Assembly (NCBI GenBank): GCA_022820365.1
Contig: JAJEFO010000058.1
Span: 1-55,815 of the forward strand
Reading direction: 5' to 3'
From: Silicimonas sp.
Lineage (GTDB): Bacteria; Pseudomonadota; Alphaproteobacteria; Rhodobacterales; Rhodobacteraceae
Length of the DNA: 55,815 nucleotides
The notes below the pieces were generated by a model. That model did not search any database. It was not told the DNA's origin and saw nothing but the letters and a program-made list of their open reading frames with translations. The position numbers were made by a program, and so were the translations under genes. Each line of letters opens with the position of its first letter. Position 1 is the first letter of the stretch. Below are positions 35,070 to 43,978 of the stretch, piece after piece.

Positions 35070-35923
35070 CGGGACCCCAAGTGGCTGGCGACTACGATGA
35101 CCGGACGACATCTGCGGTCAAGTCCGTACTCATCGAGATTGGCCAGATCCTTGGCAGCTTTGAAGGCAAGTTTGCGGTCATCGGCGGCGCAGTTCCCTGG
35201 CTGTTGCTGGGGGAAGCCGAGATGCAGCACGTTGGCACCGCAGACGTGGACTTGGGGCTCGATCCGGCAGCCTTGGGCGACGGCGAATACGCTCGGCTCG
35301 TCGAAGCCCTCCAGAAACACGGATATCTGCAACGAGACAATTTGCGGCGCTTTCAACTTGCGCGCACTGTTCCCGCCAGAGATGACGGACCCGACATTGA
35401 TATCATCGTCGACTTCCTGATGCCGCGCGACGCAGAGATCACGAAAAATGCATCGCCGCTCGTCAAACAGTTTGCCGTGCAGCGTGCGGACGGCGCTGAT
35501 CTGGCGCTCCGATTCTATCAAATGGTGGCCATCGAAGGCTGCATGCCTGACGGGGGCGGCAACCGCGTCAGCATCGCAGTGGCATCGATCCCGACCCTCC
35601 TGGCCATGAAGGGTTACGCCGTCGCCAACCGTCTGAAGCGCAAGGATGCTTACGACATCTATTACGCCGTAAGGAACTTCCCAAACGGAATCGACGCCCT
35701 TGTCGATTCAACTCTTCCGCTCCTCGACGCCGCATCGGCTCTCCAAGGATACCTTTGCATTTTTGATAAGTTTCGGAATGCCGAAGATTTCGGGCCAGCG
35801 AGCGTGAGAGAGTTCGTTGAAGGCTCCTTTCTGCTTGGTGATCGCACGGCAGATCAGTGGCAGCAGGACGCCTTCGGACAGGTCGACGCCTGGCTCAGGG
35901 GCATTGGCCTGAGGCAACCATGA
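35060..35923 (+). CDS. Nucleotidyltransferase toxin, AbiEii/AbiGii-like
   Basis: A 287-residue nucleotidyltransferase of the DNA-polymerase-beta superfamily. VIGGAVPWLLLG...HVGTADVDLGLD is the GG/GS-x(n)-T-x-D-x-D active motif. IDIIVDFL gives the third acidic residue. LAMKGYAVANRLKRKDAYDIYYAV is the K...R-KD-x-x-D-x-Y block that marks AbiEii/AbiGii toxins. Such enzymes inactivate tRNA by adding nucleotides, stopping growth on phage infection. ATG 35060 overlaps the regulator's stop; an in-frame ATG at 35000 would give a 70-bp overlap and a residue-poor N terminus, so I prefer 35060. The 171 bp to parE hold nothing that I can identify. Confidence 0.82.
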   Translation: MVVTGPQVAGDYDDRTTSAVKSVLIEIGQILGSFEGKFAVIGGAVPWLLLGEAEMQHVGTADVDLGLDPAALGDGEYARLVEALQKHGYLQRDNLRRFQLARTVPARDDGPDIDIIVDFLMPRDAEITKNASPLVKQFAVQRADGADLALRFYQMVAIEGCMPDGGGNRVSIAVASIPTLLAMKGYAVANRLKRKDAYDIYYAVRNFPNGIDALVDSTLPLLDAASALQGYLCIFDKFRNAEDFGPASVREFVEGSFLLGDRTADQWQQDAFGQVDAWLRGIGLRQP

Positions 35924-36094
35924 TCAAGGCCTCGAAAGTCCCTGCTGACTCGAAAGGAATGGACGGGAGTTGAAAGGGGAGCGACGGATCCGGGAGTGGT
36001 GACTTGTTGGAGGCAGGAAATTGGACGTTCGGTCGGCCGGACCCATTGCCCACTCACTCGGAGGCGGCTATCTTTAAGAAAACAAGAGCAGGAC

Positions 36095-38053
36095 ATGGCC
36101 GAAGATCTTCTCGCAGCGACCGTAGCGGAAACCTATGACGCAGCTTCGATCGAGGTCCTTGAGGGCCTCGAAGCGGTACGAAAGCGCCCGGGGATGTATA
36201 TAGGCGGCACCGACGAGCGTGCGCTGCACCACTTGGTTGCCGAGGTCCTTGACAATGCGATGGACGAGGCCGTTGCAGGCCATGCAAGCCGCATCGAGGT
36301 CGAATTTCATGACGATCACTCGGTCACGATTCGTGATAACGGCCGCGGCATTCCGGTGGAACCGCACCCGAAGTTCCCGGATCGCTCCGCGCTGGAGATC
36401 ATTCTTTGCGAACTGCACTCGGGCGGAAAGTTCTCTGGAAAGGCCTACGAGACGTCGGGTGGCCTGCATGGTGTCGGCATCTCGGTCGTCAATGCGCTGT
36501 CCGACCAGGTTCGGGTCGAGGTTGTGCGGGACAGGCAGGTGTATGTGCAGGAATTCTCTCGCGGCATTCCGCTCTCGGCCGTCGAGAACGTGGGCGTCGC
36601 CTCCAACCGGCGCGGCACAACCGTCACCTTTCACCCCGATCACGAGATATTCGGCTCGCTCAAGCTCTTGCCGGCGCGCCTTTTCAAGATGGCCCGCTCC
36701 AAGGCCTATCTCTTCAGCGGCGTCGAGATTCGCTGGAAATGCGCGCTTGAAGCAGATGGCATCCCTCCTGAAGCCACGTTTCGCTTTCCGGGCGGACTTT
36801 CGGACTTTCTGACCGAAAGCTTGAACGGCGACACTACCTATGCGGAGCAGCCCTTCGCAGGACAGGTCGACTTCAACGAGAAGTTCGGGCAGCCCGGCAA
36901 GGTCGAATGGGCGATCAATTGGACGGCGGCCCGAGACGGATTCATCCAGAGCTACTGCAATACCGTGCCAACACCCGAGGGCGGCACGCACGAATCGGGA
37001 TTCTGGGCAGCCATCCTCAAGGGGATTCGCGCTTACGGCGAACTGGTGGGCAACCGCAAGTCCTCGCAGATAGCGCGGGATGACCTGACAACAGGTGGGG
37101 TGGCGCTGGTGTCAATCTTCTTCCGCGAGCCGCAGTTCGTCGGGCAGACGAAGGACAGGCTGGCTACCGAAAGCGCCGCGAAAATGGTCGAAGGCGCGGT
37201 TCGCGACCATTTTGACAACTGGCTTGCCGCCGACACGAAGTCCGCAGGGGCCATTCTGGATTTCCTTGTCCTGCGGGCCGAGGAGCGGATGCGCCGACGA
37301 CAGGAAAAGGAAACGGCGCGCAAGAGTGCAACAAGGAAGCTCCGCCTTCCGGGCAAGCTGACCGATTGCACGGCCAAGTCTCGCGACGGCACGGAAATTT
37401 TCCTCGTTGAGGGTGATTCCGCCGGCGGTTCCGCCAAGGCCGCCCGCAACCGGGAATTCCAGGCGCTCCTGCCCCTCCGCGGCAAGATCCTGAACGTGCT
37501 CGGAGCCGCGTCGGCAAAGCTCATGCAGAACCAGGAGATCAGCGACCTTTGCGAAGCATTGGGGTGCAGCATGGGTGCCCGCTTCGATGTCGACGATCTG
37601 CGCTACGAGAAGGTCATCATCATGACTGACGCCGATGTGGACGGAGCCCACATCGCCTCGCTCCTCATGACGTTCTTCTACACGCAGATGCGCCCGCTGG
37701 TCGACAAGGGGCATCTCTACCTTGCCTGTCCGCCGCTGTACCGGCTGACCCAAGGGGCCAATCGCGCCTACGTGGCCAACGATGCCGAAAAGGAACGCGT
37801 TCTTGCGGAAGGCCTGGGCGGCAAGGGCAAGATCGACGTGCAGCGTTTCAAGGGCTTGGGCGAAATGGACGCCAAGGACCTGAAGGAAACCACGATGAAT
37901 CCTGCATCGCGGACGTTGATCCGGGTCACGACCGACGAGGACGTGCCCGGAGAGACCGGGGACCTGGTCGAGCGCCTGATGGGGAAGAAGCCGGAATTGC
38001 GGTTTCAATACATCCAGGAGAATGCACGCTTTGTGGAAGAACTGGACGTTTGA
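36095..38053 (+). CDS. parE: DNA topoisomerase IV subunit B
   Basis: A 652-residue type IIA topoisomerase ATPase subunit. The GHKL ATP site is seen in EVLDNAMDEA, IRDNGRGIPV and GGLHGVGISVVNALS; the transducer follows, then the TOPRIM domain with FLVEGDSAGGSAK and IIMTDADVDGAHIA. The length is close to ParE, and it lacks the large insertion of enterobacterial GyrB; RKRPGMYIGGTDERALHHLVAEVLDN is the alphaproteobacterial ParE form. It decatenates daughter chromosomes with ParC, which is not here. ATG 36095 has a GAGCAGGA site. The gene lies between the first nucleotidyltransferase pair and lolD, which converges with it (70 bp apart). Confidence 0.92.
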   Translation: MAEDLLAATVAETYDAASIEVLEGLEAVRKRPGMYIGGTDERALHHLVAEVLDNAMDEAVAGHASRIEVEFHDDHSVTIRDNGRGIPVEPHPKFPDRSALEIILCELHSGGKFSGKAYETSGGLHGVGISVVNALSDQVRVEVVRDRQVYVQEFSRGIPLSAVENVGVASNRRGTTVTFHPDHEIFGSLKLLPARLFKMARSKAYLFSGVEIRWKCALEADGIPPEATFRFPGGLSDFLTESLNGDTTYAEQPFAGQVDFNEKFGQPGKVEWAINWTAARDGFIQSYCNTVPTPEGGTHESGFWAAILKGIRAYGELVGNRKSSQIARDDLTTGGVALVSIFFREPQFVGQTKDRLATESAAKMVEGAVRDHFDNWLAADTKSAGAILDFLVLRAEERMRRRQEKETARKSATRKLRLPGKLTDCTAKSRDGTEIFLVEGDSAGGSAKAARNREFQALLPLRGKILNVLGAASAKLMQNQEISDLCEALGCSMGARFDVDDLRYEKVIIMTDADVDGAHIASLLMTFFYTQMRPLVDKGHLYLACPPLYRLTQGANRAYVANDAEKERVLAEGLGGKGKIDVQRFKGLGEMDAKDLKETTMNPASRTLIRVTTDEDVPGETGDLVERLMGKKPELRFQYIQENARFVEELDV

Positions 38054-38123
38054 CTGCGGGAAACTCTTGAGCGCACCTGCATGATCCGAGGCCGCTCGGC
38101 AGTCATGGCGCGGGGATCGCGGA

Positions 38124-38798
38124 TCAACGGAGCGTCCCGCCCTCCAGTCGCACGATCCGGTCCATGATCGACGCAAGCTCCCGGTTGTGAGTCGCGATGA
38201 CGGCTGCCAGGCCGGTTTCTCTTACCAGTTCCATGAGAGCCTCGAACACGTCTTGCGAGGTTGCCGGATCCAGGTTGCCGGTGGGTTCGTCGGCCAGCAG
38301 AACCTTCGGGCCGTTCGCCAATGCGCGGCAGAAGGCGACCCGCTGCTGCTCGCCACCTGAGAGCGCGGCCGGTCGGTGCTCGACGCGTTCGCCCAAGCCC
38401 ACCCGCGTGAGCAGCTCCTCGGCACGTGCCCTTGCGTCCGGCGCGGGCACTGCGTTTGCGAGTTGCGGCAGGACGACGTTTTCGAGCGCCGAGAACTCGG
38501 GCAGGAGATGATGAAACTGGTAGACAAATCCGATGTCCTGTCGCCTTGCGGCAGTACGCGCGGATTCGCTTGCCTGCGTCATGTCGGCACCGTCAATGGA
38601 AACGGTTCCGGCCTCGCAGGAATCGAGAAGCCCGGCAACATGCAGCAGCGTGGACTTGCCGGCGCCGGAGGGCGCGACAAGGGCCACGACTTCGCCGGTT
38701 GCAAGGGACAGGTCGGTGCCTTCGAGCACGGTCAACGCATTCGGCTTGCCCGCATTGTACGTCTTCTTGACGTCCTTCAGCGTCAGCACGTCACTCAT
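38124..38798 (-). CDS. lolD: Lipoprotein-releasing ABC transporter ATPase LolD
   Basis: A 224-residue ATPase with LKDVKKTYNAGKPNALTVLEGTDLSL, Walker A APSGAGKSTLL, FVYQFHHLLPEFSALENVVLPQL (the LolD-specific Q-loop region), LSGGEQQRVAFCRAL and VLLADEPTGNLD. It drives extraction of outer-membrane lipoproteins from the inner membrane. Its start overlaps the stop region of the permease gene by 8 bp, so the two are cotranscribed and translationally coupled. Confidence 0.93.
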   Translation of the reverse strand: MSDVLTLKDVKKTYNAGKPNALTVLEGTDLSLATGEVVALVAPSGAGKSTLLHVAGLLDSCEAGTVSIDGADMTQASESARTAARRQDIGFVYQFHHLLPEFSALENVVLPQLANAVPAPDARARAEELLTRVGLGERVEHRPAALSGGEQQRVAFCRALANGPKVLLADEPTGNLDPATSQDVFEALMELVRETGLAAVIATHNRELASIMDRIVRLEGGTLR

Positions 38799-40074
38799 AG
38801 CGGAGCGCCTCGACCGGGTTCATTCGGGCGGCACGCCGAGCGGGAAAAAGCGTGATGCCCCATGACAGCGTCAGCGAAAGTCCGACTGCGGCGAGCACGT
38901 CGCTCAGTTCGAGCTTTGCGGGCAAACGGTAAATTCCGCGCACCGAAGCTTCCCAGACTTCGCCGCCCGTGACTCCGTTCACGAAGGCGAGGATCGGGTC
39001 GAAGTAGATCGCGAAAAGACAGCCGAGAATGACGCCAAAGAGCGTGCCGAGCGTGCCGATGAGTGCGCCCGTCAGAAAGAACACCCTCATGACGGCACCT
39101 TGGGTCAGCCCGATCGTCCGAAGAATGCCGATGTCCCGGCCCTTGTTCTTGACGAGCATGACCAGCCCGCTGATGATGTTCATGGACGCGATGAGGACAA
39201 GTACGCTCATCAGCACGAACATCACGGTGTCTTCGACCTCAAGCGCTCTGAGGAAGCCGCCGGCCGAGTCCTTCCAAGTCCAGACCCGGGCGCGCTCGCC
39301 TCCGGCCTCCTTAAGCAGCGGTGTAACGGCATCGATGGACTCCGGCTCGACGACGTTCACCTCTAATTCGTCCGCCACGCCCTCCCGGTTGAAATAGGCC
39401 TGGGCTTCTGCGAACGGCAGGTAGGCGCGCGTTCGGTCGATGTCGTAGCGCCCCGATCTGAAGATGTAGACGATTTCGTACTCGTTCACTCGCGGGCTTG
39501 TGCCGAAGGGACTTTTCACGCCTTCGGGGTTGATGAAGCGAACTACGTCTCCGACGGTGACGCCGAGCCATCGCGCTGCCTCTTGCCCGATCGCGACGCC
39601 CTGGCCAAAATTCTCGATCATGCCCAGAGCCGTATCTGGATTCGCGATGCGTGGAATCCGTTCAAGATCCCGTCTTGCGATGCCAAAGACGTCCATGCCG
39701 CTGGTCTTGCCGCGGTGCACCGCCATCACCTGGCCCCTGACCAGTGGTGCCACGCGGATGACACCCTCGACCGCGCTGAGCCGATCGGCCCAGTCCGCGT
39801 AGTCCGAAATCACGTCCGTGACGTTGCCGCTCTCGGTCACGTAGCTTCTGGAATAGACGGTGACGTGCGCATTTGCGCCGAGAATGGTCGAGACGAATTC
39901 GTCGCGAAAGCCGGAGCGGACGGCAAGGGTGATGATGAGCGCCGCAACGGCAAGCGTGATCCCGATCAGGCTGATCCAGGTCATGACGCTGACCCCGCCT
40001 TCGGCCCGCTTTGCACGCAGGTACCGCCAGGCGATCAGGAATTCATAGGCTGCGAACGGCGTTGGGGTTGCCAT
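38791..40074 (-). CDS. lolC: Lipoprotein-releasing ABC transporter permease (LolC/LolE type)
   Basis: A 427-residue permease. YEFLIAWRYLRAKRAEGGVSVMTWISLIGITLAVAALI opens the first helix with the conserved hook region, a periplasmic domain (about 55-265) follows, and then three C-terminal helices with MFVLMSVLVLIASMNIISGLVMLVKNKGRDIGILRTIG, the FtsX signature. One such gene is present, as in alphaproteobacteria that use a single LolC/E-like (LolF) permease. I start at ATG 40074 (MATPTP) because GGAGCAGAC lies in front; a TTG at 40095 adds seven residues. The 174 bp before it, up to the nucleotidyltransferase stop, hold no gene. Confidence 0.9.
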   Translation of the reverse strand: MATPTPFAAYEFLIAWRYLRAKRAEGGVSVMTWISLIGITLAVAALIITLAVRSGFRDEFVSTILGANAHVTVYSRSYVTESGNVTDVISDYADWADRLSAVEGVIRVAPLVRGQVMAVHRGKTSGMDVFGIARRDLERIPRIANPDTALGMIENFGQGVAIGQEAARWLGVTVGDVVRFINPEGVKSPFGTSPRVNEYEIVYIFRSGRYDIDRTRAYLPFAEAQAYFNREGVADELEVNVVEPESIDAVTPLLKEAGGERARVWTWKDSAGGFLRALEVEDTVMFVLMSVLVLIASMNIISGLVMLVKNKGRDIGILRTIGLTQGAVMRVFFLTGALIGTLGTLFGVILGCLFAIYFDPILAFVNGVTGGEVWEASVRGIYRLPAKLELSDVLAAVGLSLTLSWGITLFPARRAARMNPVEALRYE

Positions 40075-40248
40075 GTCTGCTCCGATTTGCGCCACTCAAT
40101 GGCCGGGCAGGGACGCGGGGTCAATCCGTTTCATGGACGCATCACGGTGATCGTGAACTTCGGTCAACGCGGTTCATGCTGCATTATTGCCTGCCGAAAC
40201 TACATTGCGGCCTCAAGGCACAGTCCGAGCCGAACTGGCGAATTGAGA

Positions 40249-41007
40249 TCAAAGTTGGTAGATGGATTGAAGGAGGCGGAGTCCCTCATCGCGATCAAAA
40301 GGCACCTTGAAACTCGATGGATCGAAGTCAGCATCTCCTGACAAGAGATCGATGTAGGATCTCAGGTCCACCTTCAAAGGCTCCGTGACATCAACCATGG
40401 CATTGGCAGGAAAGAGCTGCAGGAGCCTGAAAACGTCGTTGCGGTGCTTCTTGATATCATCACCCTTGACCTTCGTGTCTCCATCGGCGCGCCGTGTCAT
40501 AAGATCTACAAAGGCGCGGGCCTTGAATGGTATCAGCAGTGTCTGGTCCAGAACATGTATGCCATCAATCATGCGGCGAGAGGCAACTAGGGCAGCATAG
40601 TAGTCTTTTTCTAAGAGTATTGCGGACAGGCTGAGGGTGTCATTGGGCACCGGTACGACTGCGAAGTCATCTCCATCGTCTAGGTCAGGTGCGTCGGCGC
40701 GCTTGGAGAAGAGTTCAAGCATGTCTGGGTAGGTCTTATCCTTGGGCTTATGAAATCTGTAGAACTCACGCCGACCTTCTCCTCGCTCCCGCGCTTCGTA
40801 TCCCCCTGCCTCCAAGAAGGTCTTCAAGGCTCGCGCGAAACTCGCATCGATGACTTCAACACAAAGCACCATGTCGATGTCCCGGGTAGCGCGAAAGTCG
40901 AGACTGACCTCTTCGAAAATAAGAGAACACGCAGCGCCGCCTATGAGAGCGTAGCAATCTTCATGACCCGCGAAGTGCTCGCGAAATCGGTCTAGCCCTG
41001 GGACCAC
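40249..41007 (-). CDS. Nucleotidyltransferase (AbiEii-like) of the second TA-type pair
   Basis: A 252-residue protein with the nucleotidyltransferase motif YALIGGAACSLIFEE...FRATRDIDMVL (GG...T-x-DID). Later comes LIPFKARAFVDLMTRRADG, then KKHRNDVFRLLQL, a helical block with the K...K-H-R-x-D pattern known from a group of nucleotidyltransferases often annotated as AbiEii-like. It differs clearly from the toxin at 35.1 kb, so it is not a duplicate. The start is GTG 41007, inside the 3' end of the winged-helix gene (16-bp overlap). It would be the effector of the pair; whether it modifies tRNA or another target is not known. Confidence 0.75.
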   Translation of the reverse strand: MVPGLDRFREHFAGHEDCYALIGGAACSLIFEEVSLDFRATRDIDMVLCVEVIDASFARALKTFLEAGGYEARERGEGRREFYRFHKPKDKTYPDMLELFSKRADAPDLDDGDDFAVVPVPNDTLSLSAILLEKDYYAALVASRRMIDGIHVLDQTLLIPFKARAFVDLMTRRADGDTKVKGDDIKKHRNDVFRLLQLFPANAMVDVTEPLKVDLRSYIDLLSGDADFDPSSFKVPFDRDEGLRLLQSIYQL

Positions 41008-42035
41008 GGCAGTCTCTCCATCAATTCGTTGACGGCTCCAGCGACACGCTCATCCGGATGATCGTGAAATTGCATGTAGAGTGACAAGGGATCCGCTTTG
41101 TTCTCTCCTGTTACGATGTCGGGATCATACCTCCAGACATCGACACTGAAGTTGGCTTCCTCTTTGTACTCGACCTCAGGCCCGAATTCGCCGGCTCTTA
41201 GTGTCTTCCAGTTCGAAGGTCCGACGGCGAAATGCGGGTTTTTCGGTGCATTGAGCATGGAGTGCTCCGATAGCGCCATCTCTCCGCCTATCGGCAAGGA
41301 TTGCGGCAAGGTGGCACCAAAAAATCCTTTGGGCAGCGGATAGGCCCGAAAGTAATGGCTCGATTTCACTGGCGACCGCAGAAGCGGCCGTGCCCTTTCA
41401 AACAGTTCGGCGCGGTCGGCGGAGAAGACTAGCTGTTTGCTGCGCCCCGTGGCTTCGATCTCTGCGATGCCGTTGGCATGCAGGACATCGAAGGCGCGGC
41501 CAACAGACATGGCTGAATACCGGAGATCCTTGGCGAGCCCGCTTGGCGTCCAGGTTCCGTGCTCGGTCAGGAGATGGCGGAACAAGACGACCTGGGCAAC
41601 TGGGCTGAGACTTGACGCCGAAACAGGAGGACGCGCTCGGAAATATTCCCGGAGGTCGAGAGCGAGGTGCGGAATGTACAGTTGGTTTCCTGGCACAACG
41701 AAGGCGACCTCCTGATCGATCAGGCGCGCACGCATGTATGACGACAGATGATCGAATACGAAGACGACAATTCCGGCGGTGACCTCTTGCAGTTGATCGC
41801 GTCGCCTTGCCAGTTCTGAAGGCGTGGCGTCATTCTCCGAAGCAACAATCGCGAATAGAACGGGCGAAGACAGAATGTCAGAGCGCAGAAAGGCAAACCC
41901 TTGAGCGAGAAACAGGGGCAGGCGTTCCTCACCGTCCCAAGGCTCCAACGAAAGCTGAACGTGCAAGACCGTCTGCACATAGTCGTGCAACTGCCGCCTG
42001 CGTTTGCTTGATACTGCTCTCTTTGATTCTAACAT
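40992..42035 (-). CDS. Winged-helix regulator paired with the second nucleotidyltransferase
   Basis: A 347-residue protein from ATG 42035. N-terminal part (about 15-145): RRRQLHDYVQTVLHVQLSLEPWDGEERLPLFLAQ and QVAFVVPGNQLYIPHLALDLREYF in context, a fold reminiscent of nuclease-like domains but without an E-x-K. Residues about 150-220 form a winged helix (SPVAQVVLFRHLLTEHGTWTPSGLAKDLRYSAMSVGRAFDVL). The rest is a sensor-like region. In databases I would expect it labelled as a MarR-like regulator. ATG 42068 would add 11 residues, but the promoter -10 lies inside that extension. The layout parallels that of the AbiEi-like protein at 34 kb. Confidence 0.72.
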   Translation of the reverse strand: MLESKRAVSSKRRRQLHDYVQTVLHVQLSLEPWDGEERLPLFLAQGFAFLRSDILSSPVLFAIVASENDATPSELARRRDQLQEVTAGIVVFVFDHLSSYMRARLIDQEVAFVVPGNQLYIPHLALDLREYFRARPPVSASSLSPVAQVVLFRHLLTEHGTWTPSGLAKDLRYSAMSVGRAFDVLHANGIAEIEATGRSKQLVFSADRAELFERARPLLRSPVKSSHYFRAYPLPKGFFGATLPQSLPIGGEMALSEHSMLNAPKNPHFAVGPSNWKTLRAGEFGPEVEYKEEANFSVDVWRYDPDIVTGENKADPLSLYMQFHDHPDERVAGAVNELMERLPWSQG

Positions 42036-42043
42036 GTGTAGGC

Positions 42044-42083
42044 ACAATAACATTATTCGTGTTATCATGCAATACTATGTTAT
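42044..42083 (-). promoter_or_regulatory. Promoter and operator of the second nucleotidyltransferase pair
   Basis: Reading the minus strand: -35 TTGCAT (42072-42067), 17 bp, -10 TATTGT (42049-42044), then ATG 42035 after 8 nt. Three copies of the hexamer TGTTAT/ATAACA (42047-42052, 42060-42065, 42078-42083) surround it; the first two form an inverted repeat with a 7-nt spacer. The region is A+T-rich in an otherwise GC-rich context. Confidence 0.5.
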
Positions 42084-42257
42084 TTTTGGATGCCCTACTG
42101 CGCGTCGTGATGACGATGGTACAAAATTCAAAAGGAATCTGGCCAATGCCTTTCGGCGCCAAGCAGCAATGTTCAGCCTCGCGCGGCTGCTACCGTTAGA
42201 CAAGAGCTGGAATCACTCAAAGCACTCCCACGTCACTCCCAGATAGCACCTCGACAA

Positions 42258-43739
42258 TCACTCGGCAGCCTTGAGATCGAATCCCTTCTCGATCTGGTCG
42301 GACGGTGCCACGGGGTACTCGCCCGAAAAGCAGGCATCGCAATATTGCGGAATTGCCGAGTTTCTCCCTTCGCTCTCGCCAACGGCCCGGTAAAGCCCGT
42401 CAAGTGAAATGAACTTGAGCGACGTGACGCCTAGGTGGCGGCACATCTCCGCCTCGCTCATGGTCGCGGCGAGAAGGTTCTCACGATTGGGCGTGTCCAC
42501 GCCGTAAAAGCAGGGCCACGCCGTCGGCGGCGAGGCGATTCGAAAGTGAACCTCCTTGGCACCGGCGTCCAGGATCATTTCCTTGATCTTGAGCGAGGTA
42601 GTGCCACGCACGACGCTGTCGTCAACCAGCACGACCCGTTTCCCGGCAACGAGCGCACGATTGACGTTGAGCTTCAGGCGTACGCCCATGTTTCGAATCT
42701 GCTCGGTCGGTTCGATGAAGGTCCGGCCCATGTACTGGTTCCGGATAATTCCCATGGCGTAGGGAATGCCGCTTTCCCGGCTGTAGCCGATCGCAGCGGG
42801 CGTTCCGCTGTCCGGCACGGGAGAAACCAGGTCGGCGTCGACCGGCGCTTCCTTGGCCAGTTCCTCGCCGATCGCGGACCTTGTCTCGTAGACCGAGCGT
42901 CCGTTCAACTGGCTGTCGGGCCGCGAGAAATAAACGTGCTCGAAGATGCAGAAGCGCGACGCCTGCCGTTCAAACGGCATATGGCTGGCAACATCGTTTT
43001 CCGCGATGACAACCATCTCGCCGGGCTCGACCTCGCGCACGAATTCAGCGCCGATGATGTCCAGGGCACAGGATTCGGAAGCCAGCGCCCAGCCTTCGCC
43101 GCCGACGCGGCCCAGTACCAGCGGTCGAACGCCCAGGGGATCGCGGACACCGATCAGCTTGGTGCGGGTCATGGCAACCACCGAAAAGGCGCCTTCGACC
43201 CGCCTCAGTGCATCCTTCATCCTCTCGGGCACTGACTTTTGCAGCGATCTGGCCATCAGGTGAATGATGCATTCGCTGTCCGAGCCAGACTGGAATATCG
43301 AGCCGCGCTCAATGAGTTCGCGGCGCAGCGCCTCGGCATTCGTTATGTTGCCGTTATGCGCGATGGCCGCTTCTCCCATTGAGAATTCACCGAGGAACGG
43401 TTGCACGTCCCTGATGTCGGCAGGCCCCTTGGAGCCAGCGGTAGAATACCGGACATGGCCAATGGCCAGTTCTCCGCGAAGCGTGTCCATTACCGACTGA
43501 TTGGTGAATGTGTCGCGCACGAGGCCCATGCGCCGCGCGGAATGGAAGCCCTTGCCGGGTTCATAGGAGACGATTCCGCCAGCTTCCTGTCCTCGGTGCT
43601 GCAGGGCATGCAGCCCGAGCGCCACGAAGCTTGAGGCGTCCGTCACGCCCGTGACGCCAAACACGCCGCACTCTTCACGAAACTTGTCGTCGCCGAACGG
43701 ATTGGTGGTCTGGGGGCGAGGCAGAGTGGGTTCGGACAT
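42258..43739 (-). CDS. purF: Amidophosphoribosyltransferase
   Basis: A 493-residue enzyme, the first step of purine synthesis: PRPP plus glutamine gives phosphoribosylamine. A 23-residue propeptide ends in EE before Cys24 (CGVFGV), the N-terminal nucleophile released by self-cleavage; GLHALQHRGQEAGG follows. The PRTase half has VVLVDDSVVRGTTS, the PRPP loop. C-terminal Cys residues (CFYGVDTP, CDACFSG) fit the Fe-S-bearing PurF type as in Bacillus. ATG 43739 was chosen because it precedes the propeptide. It forms the end of the alr-mlaE-mlaF-radA-cvpA-purF run; the 239 bp to cvpA hold no gene. Confidence 0.96.
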   Translation of the reverse strand: MSEPTLPRPQTTNPFGDDKFREECGVFGVTGVTDASSFVALGLHALQHRGQEAGGIVSYEPGKGFHSARRMGLVRDTFTNQSVMDTLRGELAIGHVRYSTAGSKGPADIRDVQPFLGEFSMGEAAIAHNGNITNAEALRRELIERGSIFQSGSDSECIIHLMARSLQKSVPERMKDALRRVEGAFSVVAMTRTKLIGVRDPLGVRPLVLGRVGGEGWALASESCALDIIGAEFVREVEPGEMVVIAENDVASHMPFERQASRFCIFEHVYFSRPDSQLNGRSVYETRSAIGEELAKEAPVDADLVSPVPDSGTPAAIGYSRESGIPYAMGIIRNQYMGRTFIEPTEQIRNMGVRLKLNVNRALVAGKRVVLVDDSVVRGTTSLKIKEMILDAGAKEVHFRIASPPTAWPCFYGVDTPNRENLLAATMSEAEMCRHLGVTSLKFISLDGLYRAVGESEGRNSAIPQYCDACFSGEYPVAPSDQIEKGFDLKAAE

Positions 43740-43978
43740 GCCCGTCTCGAAATGGCAGCAGCGCGATCCACTCTTACCGCCTTGCGGCGAGCGTGTCACG
43801 CAGGCATTTTGTCTTGTCAATCGGGACGGCTTGCCGATAGGGCGGCACCCTGCGACCGTGCGTTGCGTTCATGCCGCCAGTGCACTGTCGGTTCGATCCC
43901 TCCGAATGCGTCTCTTTCGCAGCCAGGGCGAGACGCATGGGATCCGAAGTGAACCCCAGCTCTTCGAATGGGACAGTC

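Noticed and set aside
36095-38053. GyrB instead of ParE
   Set aside because: At 652 residues it lacks the long GyrB insertion, and its N-terminal sequence matches alphaproteobacterial ParE. An alignment would be decisive.
38090-38135. GATCCG/CGGATC pairing between the parE and lolD stops as a bidirectional terminator
   Set aside because: The arms are 6 bp with a loop of about 30 nt and there is no T-run on either side.
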